47,004 bases of DNA from Aquidulcibacter paucihalophilus (GTDB lineage: Bacteria > Pseudomonadota > Alphaproteobacteria > Caulobacterales > Aquidulcibacteraceae). Under the pieces are notes generated by a model, which did not search any database, was not told the DNA's origin, and was given only the letters and a program-made list of their open reading frames with translations. The position numbers were made by a program, and so were the translations under genes. Shown in pieces: positions 34,732 to 43,770 of this stretch (positions are counted from its first letter, which is position 1; every line of letters begins with the position of its first letter). The stretch spans positions 1 to 47,004 of the forward strand of contig NZ_NCSQ01000172.1 in assembly GCF_002105465.1 (NCBI RefSeq), in the 5' to 3' direction.

Positions 34732-35250
34732 TTATGCCTCACTGGACCAAGCCGGTGGGAGGCCTTCATCGGCTGGATCATTGGCAGGCTCTGGTGCTGA
34801 CCTTGCTTCATTCTGGTTTGGTGTGGGCTTTGTTGGACTGGCACGTCTTACCCGCTCTGCCACCTCACCCATCAGGACCTGTAGGCTGTTCTCGACACTG
34901 GCCCGATAGGGGGCAGAGCGTTCCTCATCGGCTTCAGGGAACCGCGACACGAGGATCTTAAGCGTCACAAACAGCATCTCTTCAATGATGATGAAATCGC
35001 GGGAACTCAGCCGCATATGATCAGAAAGCCTGCGCTCAAGCGCCAAAAGTCGGTCATGGGGATCTGCACTGATCCGGCTTTTAAGCCCCTTTGCAATCAT
35101 CAGGGCCGCAGCCTGGCTCAAGCTAATCCGATTGATCCTAGCCTCGCGTTCAAGCGCCGCGCTTATGTTTTCGTCGCCCATATAGACTTGCAAACGCGAG
35201 GGTGGGACTTTGGATTTGACTTTATTCGAGGCGGTTGCGCGTGCAGCCAT
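34732..35250 (-). CDS. CopG-like ribbon-helix-helix protein between traG and trbB
   Basis: The 172-residue protein has a basic N-terminus, a short strand RLQVYMG followed by two helices (AALEREARINRISLSQAAALMIAKGL, given here only as positions 30-55), consistent with a ribbon-helix-helix domain, and a disordered Pro/Glu-rich tail. Proteins of this type sit at the same place in many alphaproteobacterial Trb operons and may regulate transfer. AGAAGG precedes its ATG. Confidence 0.7.
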   Translation of the reverse strand: MAARATASNKVKSKVPPSRLQVYMGDENISAALEREARINRISLSQAAALMIAKGLKSRISADPHDRLLALERRLSDHMRLSSRDFIIIEEMLFVTLKILVSRFPEADEERSAPYRASVENSLQVLMGEVAERVRRASPTKPTPNQNEARSAPEPANDPADEGLPPAWSSEA

Positions 35251-35255
35251 GGGCT

Positions 35256-37298
35256 TTATCCTTCTCTTAGACCTGCCAACTGCTCGCTCGCAGAGGGGAG
35301 GTTGTCATTGTGAATCGGCGCGACGGTTTCTTTATACTCAGCGTTCGCAGCCGGTTTAGGCACGGCGGTCTCGCTGCGTGGCGTAAACTCGCTCGGTGTG
35401 GGTTTGGCATCTGCCTTGGTTTCCGCGAGATCGGCCTGTTGGCGCTCGCGGGCCACATCTTCGCTAAATTTGACTTTGGACGGATCGCCGTATCCAAATG
35501 GTGTACGTCCTGCCCAAGGATGGGCGGGCCTTTCTGGCGTATCTAGTTTTTCCGCCTGTTTGTAGGCTGGAATCTTTGCCCGTTTCTTCATCCAGCCGAT
35601 CTGGTCGTATCGGACTTTGGTTAGCCGGTAAGGTCTATGGCCTGCAATGAACACAAGTTCATTCCGGTCTGGCAAAGAACCAATCTCGCTTGGATCCAGG
35701 AGGGGCCGCTCATACTCACCAATGCTGGTTGAACCGCCATTCTCGGTATAGTTATGCGGGAGGTTGGCGCTCGACCTCGTCGCGGTCGTCATGCCGGTGA
35801 GTTTCGATACTTTTTCCCGCGTCAACGGATCGAGTGCGGCAAAGGCAACATAAATATGGGCATTGTCGATAAAGCCATTATGCGTGCCATAGACACGAGA
35901 GATATCATTCAGGCTTTGGGCGATGAATAGGCATTTGATGCCATAGCCCGACGCTAGGCGCACAACATCTTCAAAGAAATCAACTTTGCCAAGAAGCGGA
36001 AACTCATCAAGCGCCAACAACAAATTATGCTTCTTAAGCAGTCCGTCGCTGTCGGCCTCAATGTAGGTTGTGAAAGCCGTAGCCGCTAACTGAAAGAACA
36101 TTCGGACAAGCGGCTGAAGGGACTTCAGGTCACCGGGAGCGATTTGTACATAAAGGCTCACGGGTGCGTTCGCGCACATCAAATCTCCCAAGCGAAAGTC
36201 ACTGGTAGAGACAGCGTTTTCCACGTCTTCGCCAACGAGCCAAGTCAGATAGGAACGCACCGTCATCTGGACGCTCTTTCGGCCCTTTTCATGGGTGAAG
36301 GCATAAGCGGTTGCGATATCATGCACGAAGGGATGGACTTCGCCCCGTCCCGATCCGCCTTTAACATGCCAAGTTGACAGCATGGCGCGGACCGTCTCGT
36401 CGAGATTGGCGGTGAGGCGCTTGACCTCAATCAGCGTTTTGGGTCCGTCACAATGAAGTACATGGACGATCAATGCTGACAGCATTTCCCCCGCCTGCCG
36501 GTCCCAGAAATCCTGGCTGGCTGAATTGCCCTCATGGTTCACAAGGATCTTCACCAGTCGCTGAACTTGCGCCAGACAATCTCGCCCCGGACTGATCTCT
36601 GCCAGTGGGTTAAATCGCGCTGTCGCTGGATTGCGGGGATTGAAGAAAAGGACAGGCCCCTTCCGGTGGCGATAGCCGCTGGTTATGTCCCAAAGCTCAC
36701 CCTTTGGATCAAACACGAGGGTTGAGGCATTCCAATTGAGCAATGTGGGCACAACAATCCCGCGTCCCTTGCCGGACCTTGTACCGCCAGTGACCAGAGC
36801 AGGTCGCAAATCAGGGCTCACCAAAAGCCGCGGCCACATAAACCAGTCCGTGGCGAAACTTGGCGGCTCTATCCGCCCAAGAATGACACCTTCATCTCTA
36901 CCAAGGCCAGCCTTGATCAGATCCTTTGGATTGCCCCAGCCTCTGGCGCGTCGTCGAGTGTTTTGACCGCCTGCGAGGCTAACTCCCGAGGCGCTTGTCG
37001 GTGCATCGAAAAGGCGAACGAGTAGGCCGCCAAAGGCAATGCCCAGAATGATTGCAGGCACTCCGAGTTTCAGAACGGATTGATAGGCAGGCCTGTCGCC
37101 CCATTTCTTCTGCCACAAGAGGATGTTCCATGGCGGATAGAATCTGGGTGTGGGTTTGGCTCGAGAATGCTCGCCAATCGCAATGCCTTTGCCCAGTGCC
37201 GGCTGATACTGATAGCGCCAGGCAACAATCTGGGTGGCGGCTGAAAGCCCGATAAGGGCTCCAACTCCAAGACAAGCGATCCGCGTACGAACTCCCAT
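35256..37298 (-). CDS. traG: Type IV coupling protein TraG (VirD4-like)
   Basis: From the ATG at 37298 the protein has 680 residues; GGGGGAG 6 bp upstream favours this start over ATG 37313 or GTG 37322. It has two N-terminal membrane helices (within about 1-90), Walker A GGTRSGKGRGIVVPTLL, and Walker B LLALDEFPLLGK, then the IAQSLNDI motif. It brings the relaxase-DNA complex to the channel, yet no relaxase gene is visible in the window. It is the first gene of the leftward transfer operon. Confidence 0.95.
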   Translation of the reverse strand: MGVRTRIACLGVGALIGLSAATQIVAWRYQYQPALGKGIAIGEHSRAKPTPRFYPPWNILLWQKKWGDRPAYQSVLKLGVPAIILGIAFGGLLVRLFDAPTSASGVSLAGGQNTRRRARGWGNPKDLIKAGLGRDEGVILGRIEPPSFATDWFMWPRLLVSPDLRPALVTGGTRSGKGRGIVVPTLLNWNASTLVFDPKGELWDITSGYRHRKGPVLFFNPRNPATARFNPLAEISPGRDCLAQVQRLVKILVNHEGNSASQDFWDRQAGEMLSALIVHVLHCDGPKTLIEVKRLTANLDETVRAMLSTWHVKGGSGRGEVHPFVHDIATAYAFTHEKGRKSVQMTVRSYLTWLVGEDVENAVSTSDFRLGDLMCANAPVSLYVQIAPGDLKSLQPLVRMFFQLAATAFTTYIEADSDGLLKKHNLLLALDEFPLLGKVDFFEDVVRLASGYGIKCLFIAQSLNDISRVYGTHNGFIDNAHIYVAFAALDPLTREKVSKLTGMTTATRSSANLPHNYTENGGSTSIGEYERPLLDPSEIGSLPDRNELVFIAGHRPYRLTKVRYDQIGWMKKRAKIPAYKQAEKLDTPERPAHPWAGRTPFGYGDPSKVKFSEDVARERQQADLAETKADAKPTPSEFTPRSETAVPKPAANAEYKETVAPIHNDNLPSASEQLAGLREG

Positions 37299-37755
37299 CC
37301 CTGTCTCCCCCATTAAGGACACAGAGAAAGGTCTTGCGTCCCATGGTTGACGCGGCTTGGCCGCACAGGCGGTCTCGCCGCAGGAAATTGCCCCAGCATA
37401 GATCGTGCCAGTTCAAATATTGGTTTGCACCCTGAGATAGGCAGTGCAAGATTAGTATATTTAATGTTTAATTACAATGAGTTAGCAGGGTGGTTGCATA
37501 TTGGAGCTTTGGCTCGCTGTCCTGAGATGAAGGCCCAAAAATCCTGATTTGGCACAGCACGTGTGCCTCTCGGATCGGGTCAGAATGACTGATTAACCAT
37601 GGTGTAGTTGCCGTCACATGCCGACGAATGGATGAGAGCCATGCCAGACCCTGTTTGCCGTCAAGCCACAAGGGCGTTGACGGCCGCACCTTCTTGTCTG
37701 GCTGGGTGCCTATTGGTTCGCCGGCATGGTGCGCGGCGGCCTCTAGGAGGTTAAC
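37299..37755. promoter_or_regulatory. Divergent control region upstream of traG
   Basis: This region lies between the leftward traG and the rightward DUF2958 gene. It includes an AT-rich stretch (about 37451-37480) suited to a promoter and the inverted repeat described separately. Frames in the right half (for example 37628-37834) look like chance frames with many Cys and Trp. No gene is supported. Confidence 0.4.
37425..37449. repeat. Interrupted palindrome TTGCAC-N13-GTGCAA upstream of traG
   Basis: Six-base arms flank a spacer that contains a second small palindrome (CCT-GAGAT-AGG). It lies about 130 bp before traG in the promoter region and could be the operator of the transfer operon. 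It is judged by position and symmetry only. Confidence 0.35.
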
Positions 37756-38106
37756 ATGTGACAATCGTTCTTCACCCAAACCATCCGCCAGAAATTGCTT
37801 GCGAATGGAGCGCGTTCCGCCGCTGGCGAGGTAATTGATCCGATCCCTGTGGTGAAGATCTTTACCCCAGACGCAAATGCCACTTGGCTCCTGACCGAGA
37901 TTGATCCTAACAATCCCGATATTGCCTTTGGTCTGTGTGATTTAGGGCTTGGTTGTCCTGAGCTTGGGTCGGTTAGTCTTAGAGAAATCAAGCGTTTGCG
38001 AGGTCCGCTTGGCCTGGCCGTAGAACGAGATCGGCATTACGGTGAGACGCGTCGGTTGAGCGAAATCGCCAAAATGGCTCGGCGTGCGGGCAGGGTTTCA
38101 GCGTGA
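37756..38106 (+). pseudogene. DUF2958-family gene with in-frame TGA at codon 2
   Basis: The body of the gene matches DUF2958: a KIFTPDANATWLLTE block, then DIAFGLCDLGLGCPELGS and RGPLGLAVERD, which are family signatures. The best start is the ATG at 37756, with AGGAGG 5 bp upstream, and the frame after it (QSFFTQTIRQKLLANGA) fits the family N-terminus, but codon 2 is TGA. A single base change (for example from CGA or TCA) would explain it. Otherwise translation would have to begin at TTG 37795, which has no ribosome site. DUF2958 proteins are of unknown function and are common on conjugative elements. The gene is either inactivated or poorly expressed. Confidence 0.6.
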
Positions 38107-38286
38107 AGCCATGCAAGTGGACTTGAACCCTGCCGTACGAGCGCCAAAAGCATCTTTGTGATAGATAAAGCCCCTTGCTCCAAAAGGGCGATTCGAATAG
38201 AACAATGCAAGAACATTTGTCACTCTTGGATTTGCACCGAAACGCGATTCCTGTTCGAAAGACAAAGCCAAATAGGGAAGTGCAAC

Positions 38287-39246
38287 ATGTTAACATCAGT
38301 CGAGCTATGTGCAGGTGCTGGCGGACAAGCGGTTGGCCTTGAGCAAGCTGGGTTCGATCACACGGCACTGGTTGAGATCGACATGCATTGTTGTGCGACA
38401 CTGCGCGCAAATCGCCCACATTGGAATGTGATCGAAGACGATATCCGTCTCTTCAAAGAACGCGCTGCCGAATTTGCCGGAATTGATCTTTTAGCGGGAG
38501 GGCTGCCATGCCCACCCTTCTCCGTTGCCGGCAAACAACTCGGCGCAGCCGATGAAAGAAACCTGTTTCCAGACGCAATCGACATTATTGATGCGACCCG
38601 TCCCCGCGCCATTATGATTGAGAACGTTCGGGGTTTCCTTGACGCGGTATTTCAGGATTATCGCGAAGGCTTGAAACGACAGCTTGAGAAGCTTGGCTAC
38701 AAGACCGAATGGCGGCTTTTGAATGCATCTGACTTCGGTGTACCTCAGCTACGACCCCGCGTCGTGATTGTTGCAATCGAGACTTCATCTGCTGAACATT
38801 TTGATTGGCCCACGCCACAGCCACACAACCCCGCCACAGTTGGAGCCGTTCTCAAAGACATGATGGCAGCAAACGGTTGGATTGGTGCCGCTACTTGGGC
38901 AGCACGCGCCGACGAAATTGCTCCAACAATTGTTGGTGGCTCAAAGAAGCATGGTGGACCAGATCTGGGACCAACGCGCGCAAGAGCAGCTTGGGCGGCT
39001 CTTGGCGTAAATGGCAAAACCCTTGCTGCCGATCCTCCGGAAGCTGACTTTGTTGGCATGCCTCGCCTGACTGTGCCGATGGTTGCCCGCATTCAAGGCT
39101 TTCCAGACGACTGGAATTTCATTGGCCGCAAAACCGCCGCCTATCGTCAAGTCGGAAACGCTTTTCCGCCGCCCGTTGCACGTGCCGTCGGCGAGAAGGT
39201 TTGTGCCGCACTCACAACCAAGCGAGTCCACGCCCTGCGCGCATAG
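38287..39246 (+). CDS. DNA cytosine-5 methyltransferase of a type II R-M system
   Basis: From the ATG at 38287 the protein has 319 residues. It shows the C5-methyltransferase motifs: SAM-binding VELCAGAGGQAVGLE, the catalytic Cys75 in GGLPCPPFS (here with Pro where many have Gln), ENVRGF, the RPR motif, and the C-terminal QVGNAFPP. A longer in-frame GTG start at 38158 would add a Cys-rich leader that does not fit the family. It is followed 61 bp downstream by the endonuclease. It protects host DNA at the shared target, predicted to be like that of NaeI. Confidence 0.92.
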   Translation: MLTSVELCAGAGGQAVGLEQAGFDHTALVEIDMHCCATLRANRPHWNVIEDDIRLFKERAAEFAGIDLLAGGLPCPPFSVAGKQLGAADERNLFPDAIDIIDATRPRAIMIENVRGFLDAVFQDYREGLKRQLEKLGYKTEWRLLNASDFGVPQLRPRVVIVAIETSSAEHFDWPTPQPHNPATVGAVLKDMMAANGWIGAATWAARADEIAPTIVGGSKKHGGPDLGPTRARAAWAALGVNGKTLAADPPEADFVGMPRLTVPMVARIQGFPDDWNFIGRKTAAYRQVGNAFPPPVARAVGEKVCAALTTKRVHALRA

Positions 39247-39307
39247 ATTCGACCAGATTTTTAAGCTGTGTCACACTCCAATCCAATTGGTTGGAGAATC
39301 ACTCAGC

Positions 39308-40186
39308 GTGCGCGCAAACATTCCGGTCAGCCTTGTCGTTCCGGGGCATCAAGACTTTGAAGTCACCTCAGCAATTCTCAACGAACTTGACCAACGAGCT
39401 GGCGGGCCCGGCAGGCTTGCTCAGGATGTCCCAGCGCTCCTCAGGGAAGTCATTGATGATGTCATTCAAACACCAAGGACCGGACGCAGGTCCTATGACG
39501 AACTCGAAAAGACCGAAAAGACCTACATCGGGACCCGCGTAGAAATCATGCTGCGAGCGCTTTTGTCGCTTCCACGGGGAAAGCTCGACGCTTTAATCGC
39601 TGGCATCGACACCGATATCAAGCATACTATGGGCAACAATTGGATGATCCCGAGCGAGGCGATCGGACATCCTTGTATCCTTGTAGCGGCCGATGAGATC
39701 CGATCACGCTGTTATCTAGGACTCTTTGTCGCGCGACCTGAATATCTAACAGCTAGCGCCAATCGAGATGCCAAGAAGAGCATATCCGCTGCAGGATTTT
39801 CTCATATTCGCTGGATCTTCGCCGATCATCCCTATCCCCCAAATTTCTGGCGGACAATCCCAAGCACGTCGGTAGATCGCATTGTCTCAGGCCGTACCGG
39901 CAATGAGAGGGTCATGGCACTATTCCGCGAGGTCCAAGGCATTCCGATTTCGCGCGACACGATTGAGAGTGTAGCTCGCCAAAAAGACTTTATGCGACGC
40001 ATTCGCTCCGACGATGGCAATGGCACGCGCGACCTTTTGAGGAGCGATGGCATTCTCCTATTGTCGCAAAAAAAAGATAAAAAACTCATCCAAGAGCTTA
40101 ATCTGCCCATGGGGGATTTCATCAGTTATATGCCCAGGACGGATGACGAGAAGCAAGCTGCCAGACGAGCAGGATGGCGCATCTAA
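39308..40186 (+). CDS. NaeI-family type II restriction endonuclease
   Basis: From the GTG at 39308 (GGAGA about 10 bp upstream) the product has 292 residues, close to the length I recall for NaeI (about 317). Similar blocks are VIDDVIQTPRTGR, EKTEKTYIGTRVEI, IPSEAIGHPCILVAADE and RDAKKSISAAG. A candidate active site is Glu79 with Asp103-x-Lys105 in DTDIKHT, the spacing of the NaeI catalytic residues. NaeI cuts GCCGGC and needs a second bound site as effector; the same target is likely here but is inference. The start is a choice among GTG and TTG codons; further upstream the frame runs inside the methyltransferase gene. Confidence 0.88.
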   Translation: MRANIPVSLVVPGHQDFEVTSAILNELDQRAGGPGRLAQDVPALLREVIDDVIQTPRTGRRSYDELEKTEKTYIGTRVEIMLRALLSLPRGKLDALIAGIDTDIKHTMGNNWMIPSEAIGHPCILVAADEIRSRCYLGLFVARPEYLTASANRDAKKSISAAGFSHIRWIFADHPYPPNFWRTIPSTSVDRIVSGRTGNERVMALFREVQGIPISRDTIESVARQKDFMRRIRSDDGNGTRDLLRSDGILLLSQKKDKKLIQELNLPMGDFISYMPRTDDEKQAARRAGWRI

Positions 40187-40548
40187 TGATAAGTCTGGGG
40201 GCACGTCTGATCCCTTAGAAAGCATTTCTTTCTGATCTCATTGTGAGGGCCATTTTAGACAAATCAGCACGGCCCCATGCAACAAGATAACAATTGAATG
40301 GCCTCCTTTACCGCAATCGAAGTCGGAAGACTTCGGGTCCACCTCTGGGACCAAGCCTGCTATCCCTCCCAGGCACCCCCTGCGCGCGCCTTGCGAATGC
40401 CCCCGTCCACCCCAGGCGCGTAAGGGACGGCTCGCGCCTCTTCGCCCTTGCGCGTCTGGTTTGGCGTGGGCGGGTGAGATGATTGCCGCGCAGGCGGTCC
40501 TGGTGATTGATATCCAACACTAGGAACTCCCATAGGGAGATTAGTCTT
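40187..40548 (+). promoter_or_regulatory. Structured leader region upstream of the ParB-like gene
   Basis: This 362-bp gap has three hairpins in a row: AGAAAG/CTTTCT (40217-40233, perhaps the end of the endonuclease transcript), CGAAGTC-GGAA-GACTTCG (40318-40335, a 7-bp stem with a tetraloop), and AGGCGCG/CGCGCCT (40414-40439). A CTCTGGGACCAAGC sequence at 40343-40356 recurs in similar form upstream of the ArdC-like gene (43830-43841). The region is probably promoter and regulated leader. The frames that cross it look non-coding. Confidence 0.45.
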
Positions 40549-42756
40549 ATGTCTCACGTTCAAATGTTACCTTTGAAGGCTTTACAGCCCTCCCCTCTCA
40601 ATGCCCGCCGCATTGATAAGAAAATCGCCATCGATGAATTGGCAGCTTCAATTGAAGCTCATGGTCTGTTGCAAGGCCTAAGTGTCGTCGATGTCGGTTC
40701 AGGCAAATATCAAGTATCCGCTGGTGGTCGTCGTTTGGCTGCCTTGAAGCTCTTGCTCAAACGCAAAGCCATCACGTCTGATTTTGAAGTGCCCTGTCAG
40801 ATTGTTCCTGCTGACTTGGCCGAAGAAGCATCCTTGGCCGAAAACGTCCAGCGTGTTGCCATGCACCCCTTGGACGAAGTTGAAGCCTTTGGTCGCTTAG
40901 CTGGTGAAGGCCAAACAGAAGACGCTATCGCTGCCCGCTTTGGGGCAACGGTCCGTCATGTTCGTCAAAGACTGGCCTTAGCGGCGCTATCGCCCACCTT
41001 GAAAGAAGCATTGCGAAAAGGCGAACTTGGCCTTGATGCAGCACGCGCCTTTTGTCTGATAGCCGATCATGAGCGACAAGATGCGGTCTTCGCCATCATG
41101 ACCAAGCCTGTCAGCAATGCCTATGCTGTTCGGTCTTATCTCACCCAAGGAGCCGTGCGGGTCACCGACCGGCTCGCTAAGTTTGTGGGTGTTGAAGCCT
41201 ATGAAGAGGCTGGTGGCATTGTCCGTCGTGACTTGTTTGACGACAGCCTAGTCTTCCTCGATAGCCCGGATCTCTTAAATGAACTCGCCACAGCCAAGCT
41301 CGAAGAAATGCGTGCCCCACTCCTTGCTCAAGGCTGGGGTTGGGTGAGCTTCAATCTGGGAAATGGCAGAGCCGATGGTGGCTCCATGCACCGCATTCGT
41401 CCCGAATGGCATCAGCCGACCGAAGAACAAAAGGCTGCCGCGCATGTGATACGGGAAAGAGCTAATCAGATTGAACAAGCACTAGCGTCTGATCCATCAG
41501 ATGAAGCTCTCATCGCGGAACTCAAAAGTCTCCGTGTCAAAGCCCATGCAATGGCAGAAGCCTTGTCCTTCTTCGATCCAGAAAAGAAGGCGCTAGCCGG
41601 TTGTGTGATCTCAATCGATTTTGAAGGGCATCCAGATACGATCCTCGGCATTGTCGCCAAGGGTGATCAGAAGAAGATAGCTCGGATCGACGCACGACGT
41701 GACGCCGAAAAGGCCAAAGCTGAAGCCGAACGAAGCCGTGAGAAGGAACGCCTTGAGGCTGAGGCAATTCCTGCACCTGAGCCTGTGGCGTTTACACCCT
41801 CTCCTGATGGTGTGACCGTGCTCGCAATCGATCCTGCAGCGGGCACGGCTCGCATTGCCGGTCAGAGCACTGGCGAAACTGACCCTTCAACGGAAGCCGT
41901 CTCATCAAGTGCTAGGAATTCTGAAGAAATCATCGCAACCAGTCTCGAAGAGCGGCCACCTTGGGAAGAAGATGAGCCTGCGCCAATCAACGCTTCAGCT
42001 TTCACGCAAAAGACTTTGAATGAACTCACCAGCGCACGCACGCGCGCCATTCGGGCGCATCTGTGTGAGGCACCCGATGTGGCCTTGGCCCTTTCCGTCT
42101 ATACATTAGGGTGTCACTTCATGGCGCTGACTGGCCCTGTCGGTATGAGCATTCATGCCTTTGTGTGTCACTCGTACTCAGATGCGGAAGCCCTCGCCTC
42201 CAAGCGTGACACCTTGAAAGCATTGGACCTCTATGAGGAAAATTGGTTTGACTGGTGCTTGGCTCAAGGACCAGAGATCTTGCTTCAAACCCAAGCACTC
42301 CTAATCGCTTCCACCCTTGATCTCAGTCATAGCGGCAACACCCCCATCTGTCGCCGCAAGCAAGAAGTTGCCGATACCCTTGCTACCCGTCTCCAAGTCG
42401 ACATGACCAAATGGTGGGCACCAACTTCGGACTTCTTCATGGGCCTAAACAAGGCTCAGATTACCGTTGCGATCATGGAAAGTCCCGCAGTCTTGGAATT
42501 GCCAACGGCCAAGGATCGTGAGGCGTTTGAGGCGACGCTTGCCTCCAAGCGCAAGGATGAGTTGGCGCATTTGGCGGCGCAAACTCTAGACGGGACTGGC
42601 TGGTTGCCCAGCGTCATCCGAACGGATGGGTTGATCGACGTGGCTGATCCAGATGAGGTGTCGGCTTTTGAGATCACTGAGGAAGGCCTGGCCGCTTTGG
42701 CAAATGTCGAGGCGGTAGAGCCAGATCTTCAATCCGTGGGAATCGCAGCGGAGTAG
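40549..42756 (+). CDS. Long ParB/Spo0J-family protein
   Basis: The protein has 735 residues from the ATG at 40549 (GGGAGA upstream); a further in-frame codon at 40507 is not needed. Residues 1-110 form the ParB nuclease-like/CTPase domain with SAGGRRLAALKLL and LAENVQR, followed by a KorB-type helix-turn-helix (about 115-190). The middle has a charged coiled stretch (about 390-420), and the last 230 residues form an unassigned domain. It is much longer than chromosomal ParB (about 300). No ParA is nearby. Similar long ParB-like proteins are found on alphaproteobacterial plasmids and integrative elements, where they may regulate rather than segregate. Confidence 0.88.
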   Translation: MSHVQMLPLKALQPSPLNARRIDKKIAIDELAASIEAHGLLQGLSVVDVGSGKYQVSAGGRRLAALKLLLKRKAITSDFEVPCQIVPADLAEEASLAENVQRVAMHPLDEVEAFGRLAGEGQTEDAIAARFGATVRHVRQRLALAALSPTLKEALRKGELGLDAARAFCLIADHERQDAVFAIMTKPVSNAYAVRSYLTQGAVRVTDRLAKFVGVEAYEEAGGIVRRDLFDDSLVFLDSPDLLNELATAKLEEMRAPLLAQGWGWVSFNLGNGRADGGSMHRIRPEWHQPTEEQKAAAHVIRERANQIEQALASDPSDEALIAELKSLRVKAHAMAEALSFFDPEKKALAGCVISIDFEGHPDTILGIVAKGDQKKIARIDARRDAEKAKAEAERSREKERLEAEAIPAPEPVAFTPSPDGVTVLAIDPAAGTARIAGQSTGETDPSTEAVSSSARNSEEIIATSLEERPPWEEDEPAPINASAFTQKTLNELTSARTRAIRAHLCEAPDVALALSVYTLGCHFMALTGPVGMSIHAFVCHSYSDAEALASKRDTLKALDLYEENWFDWCLAQGPEILLQTQALLIASTLDLSHSGNTPICRRKQEVADTLATRLQVDMTKWWAPTSDFFMGLNKAQITVAIMESPAVLELPTAKDREAFEATLASKRKDELAHLAAQTLDGTGWLPSVIRTDGLIDVADPDEVSAFEITEEGLAALANVEAVEPDLQSVGIAAE

Positions 42757-42783
42757 ACGGGTAAATCTAACTACCAATAAATA

Positions 42784-42815
42784 GTGCTGCGCGCTGGAAG
42801 ATCGGCGCGCAGCAC
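42784..42815. terminator. Bidirectional terminator between convergent genes
   Basis: A perfect 11-bp GC-rich stem (GTGCTGCGCGC and GCGCGCAGCAC) with a 10-nt loop lies between the stops of the ParB-like gene and the HEPN-like gene. AAGTTTAATT follows on one side and TATTTATT on the other strand, so it can serve both transcripts. Confidence 0.8.
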
Positions 42816-42868
42816 AAGTTTAATTCCGATATGTCCCAAACATCTTGCGGCGATCCCTGCCGGCCAAC

Positions 42869-43732
42869 TCAACTTGTTCGAGGCATAGCAAAGCTTGCGA
42901 CATAGAAAAACCCAAGCAGTAAACTGAGAATATATGGCTCGCCGTCATTAAAAGACTGCCCGTGAGCCCAAGCATTTCGACGGTGCCCCAGTCTTTGGAA
43001 AAGGGGCGGCGCTGGTTGACCGCCGCCAATATCAGGTCGCCTCAGAAAATGATCAAAGCGACCCAATGCATACTTGTGATCTTCATCCAGATTTAACGTG
43101 AGGATTTGCATCTTATCGGAGAAAGAGCTCACTGATTGCTTACGTTTTATGGATTTTGGTTTGCCATCTTTATCAAGTAGACCAGCCTCTGCAGGAATCT
43201 CGATTAAAGCCTTCCCGCTATCATTCCAAGCATTTGTCCACTTTTGCGCAATAAACTCCAAAAGTGGAAATGCAGCCAAAGTTGATAGTGCCTCCCCATT
43301 CTCGCTATCTATATGCGGCCCGAGCGACCCTCCGAAAATCCACCTTTGGACGAGAAGTGCATTTACTAGCCGCCATCGGTAGATCACTTCTTCCGAGTAA
43401 ATCTCATTAGTTTTAAGCTCAGCGGTCATGATCCTTGCAAAATTCTGAAGGTGGGTTTCATCAAGACGGTAGGATATTCGAGGGCCGCCAAAATTGCTTT
43501 CCCAACGTTTGAACTTCGCAGGTATTGCTCTGTTTACATTGGCAAATGCCAGCATATCTTCATAAATCGACTCTGCGGAAAATTCTTCCATTCCGACCCC
43601 CGCTAAATAGAGCTTAAAATATCCGTGATGGTCATTCGAGTTCCTGCCATGAGATGCCATTTCTAAGCAACGGGCTTTCGAGGAATAGCAACTCTGCCGT
43701 AGGCCAAGATAGTACGGCTTCAGCGCATTCAT
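42869..43732 (-). CDS. HEPN-like protein of unknown function
   Basis: The ATG at 43732 is preceded by GAGAGGAG about 5 bp upstream, so the 45 extra residues of the longer frame are not used; the product has 287 residues. Near the C-terminus RNAWAH (Arg252 to His257) matches the R-x4-6-H motif of HEPN RNases, lying before a hydrophobic helix as in several HEPN families. The rest is helical and was not recognised. HEPN proteins often act as RNases in defence or toxin systems. The gene lies between the ParB-like and ArdC-like genes and is divergent from the latter. The HEPN call is by motif only. Confidence 0.6.
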   Translation of the reverse strand: MNALKPYYLGLRQSCYSSKARCLEMASHGRNSNDHHGYFKLYLAGVGMEEFSAESIYEDMLAFANVNRAIPAKFKRWESNFGGPRISYRLDETHLQNFARIMTAELKTNEIYSEEVIYRWRLVNALLVQRWIFGGSLGPHIDSENGEALSTLAAFPLLEFIAQKWTNAWNDSGKALIEIPAEAGLLDKDGKPKSIKRKQSVSSFSDKMQILTLNLDEDHKYALGRFDHFLRRPDIGGGQPAPPLFQRLGHRRNAWAHGQSFNDGEPYILSLLLGFFYVASFAMPRTS

Positions 43733-43770
43733 CTGACTCCTCTCGATAGCCCCCCATCGGCCCAAAATCC

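Noticed and set aside
37542..37550. ATCCTG sequence resembling the RP4 nick site
   Set aside because: A hexamer is expected by chance, no inverted repeat or relaxase gene lies beside it, so it is not called as oriT.
37468..37779. Minus-strand frame of 103 codons upstream of the DUF2958 gene
   Set aside because: No recognisable family, no ribosome site, and it overlaps the start region of the better supported gene.
40294..40520. Short frames on both strands in the leader of the ParB-like gene
   Set aside because: They are Arg/Pro-rich products of a GC-rich hairpin region and have no ribosome sites.
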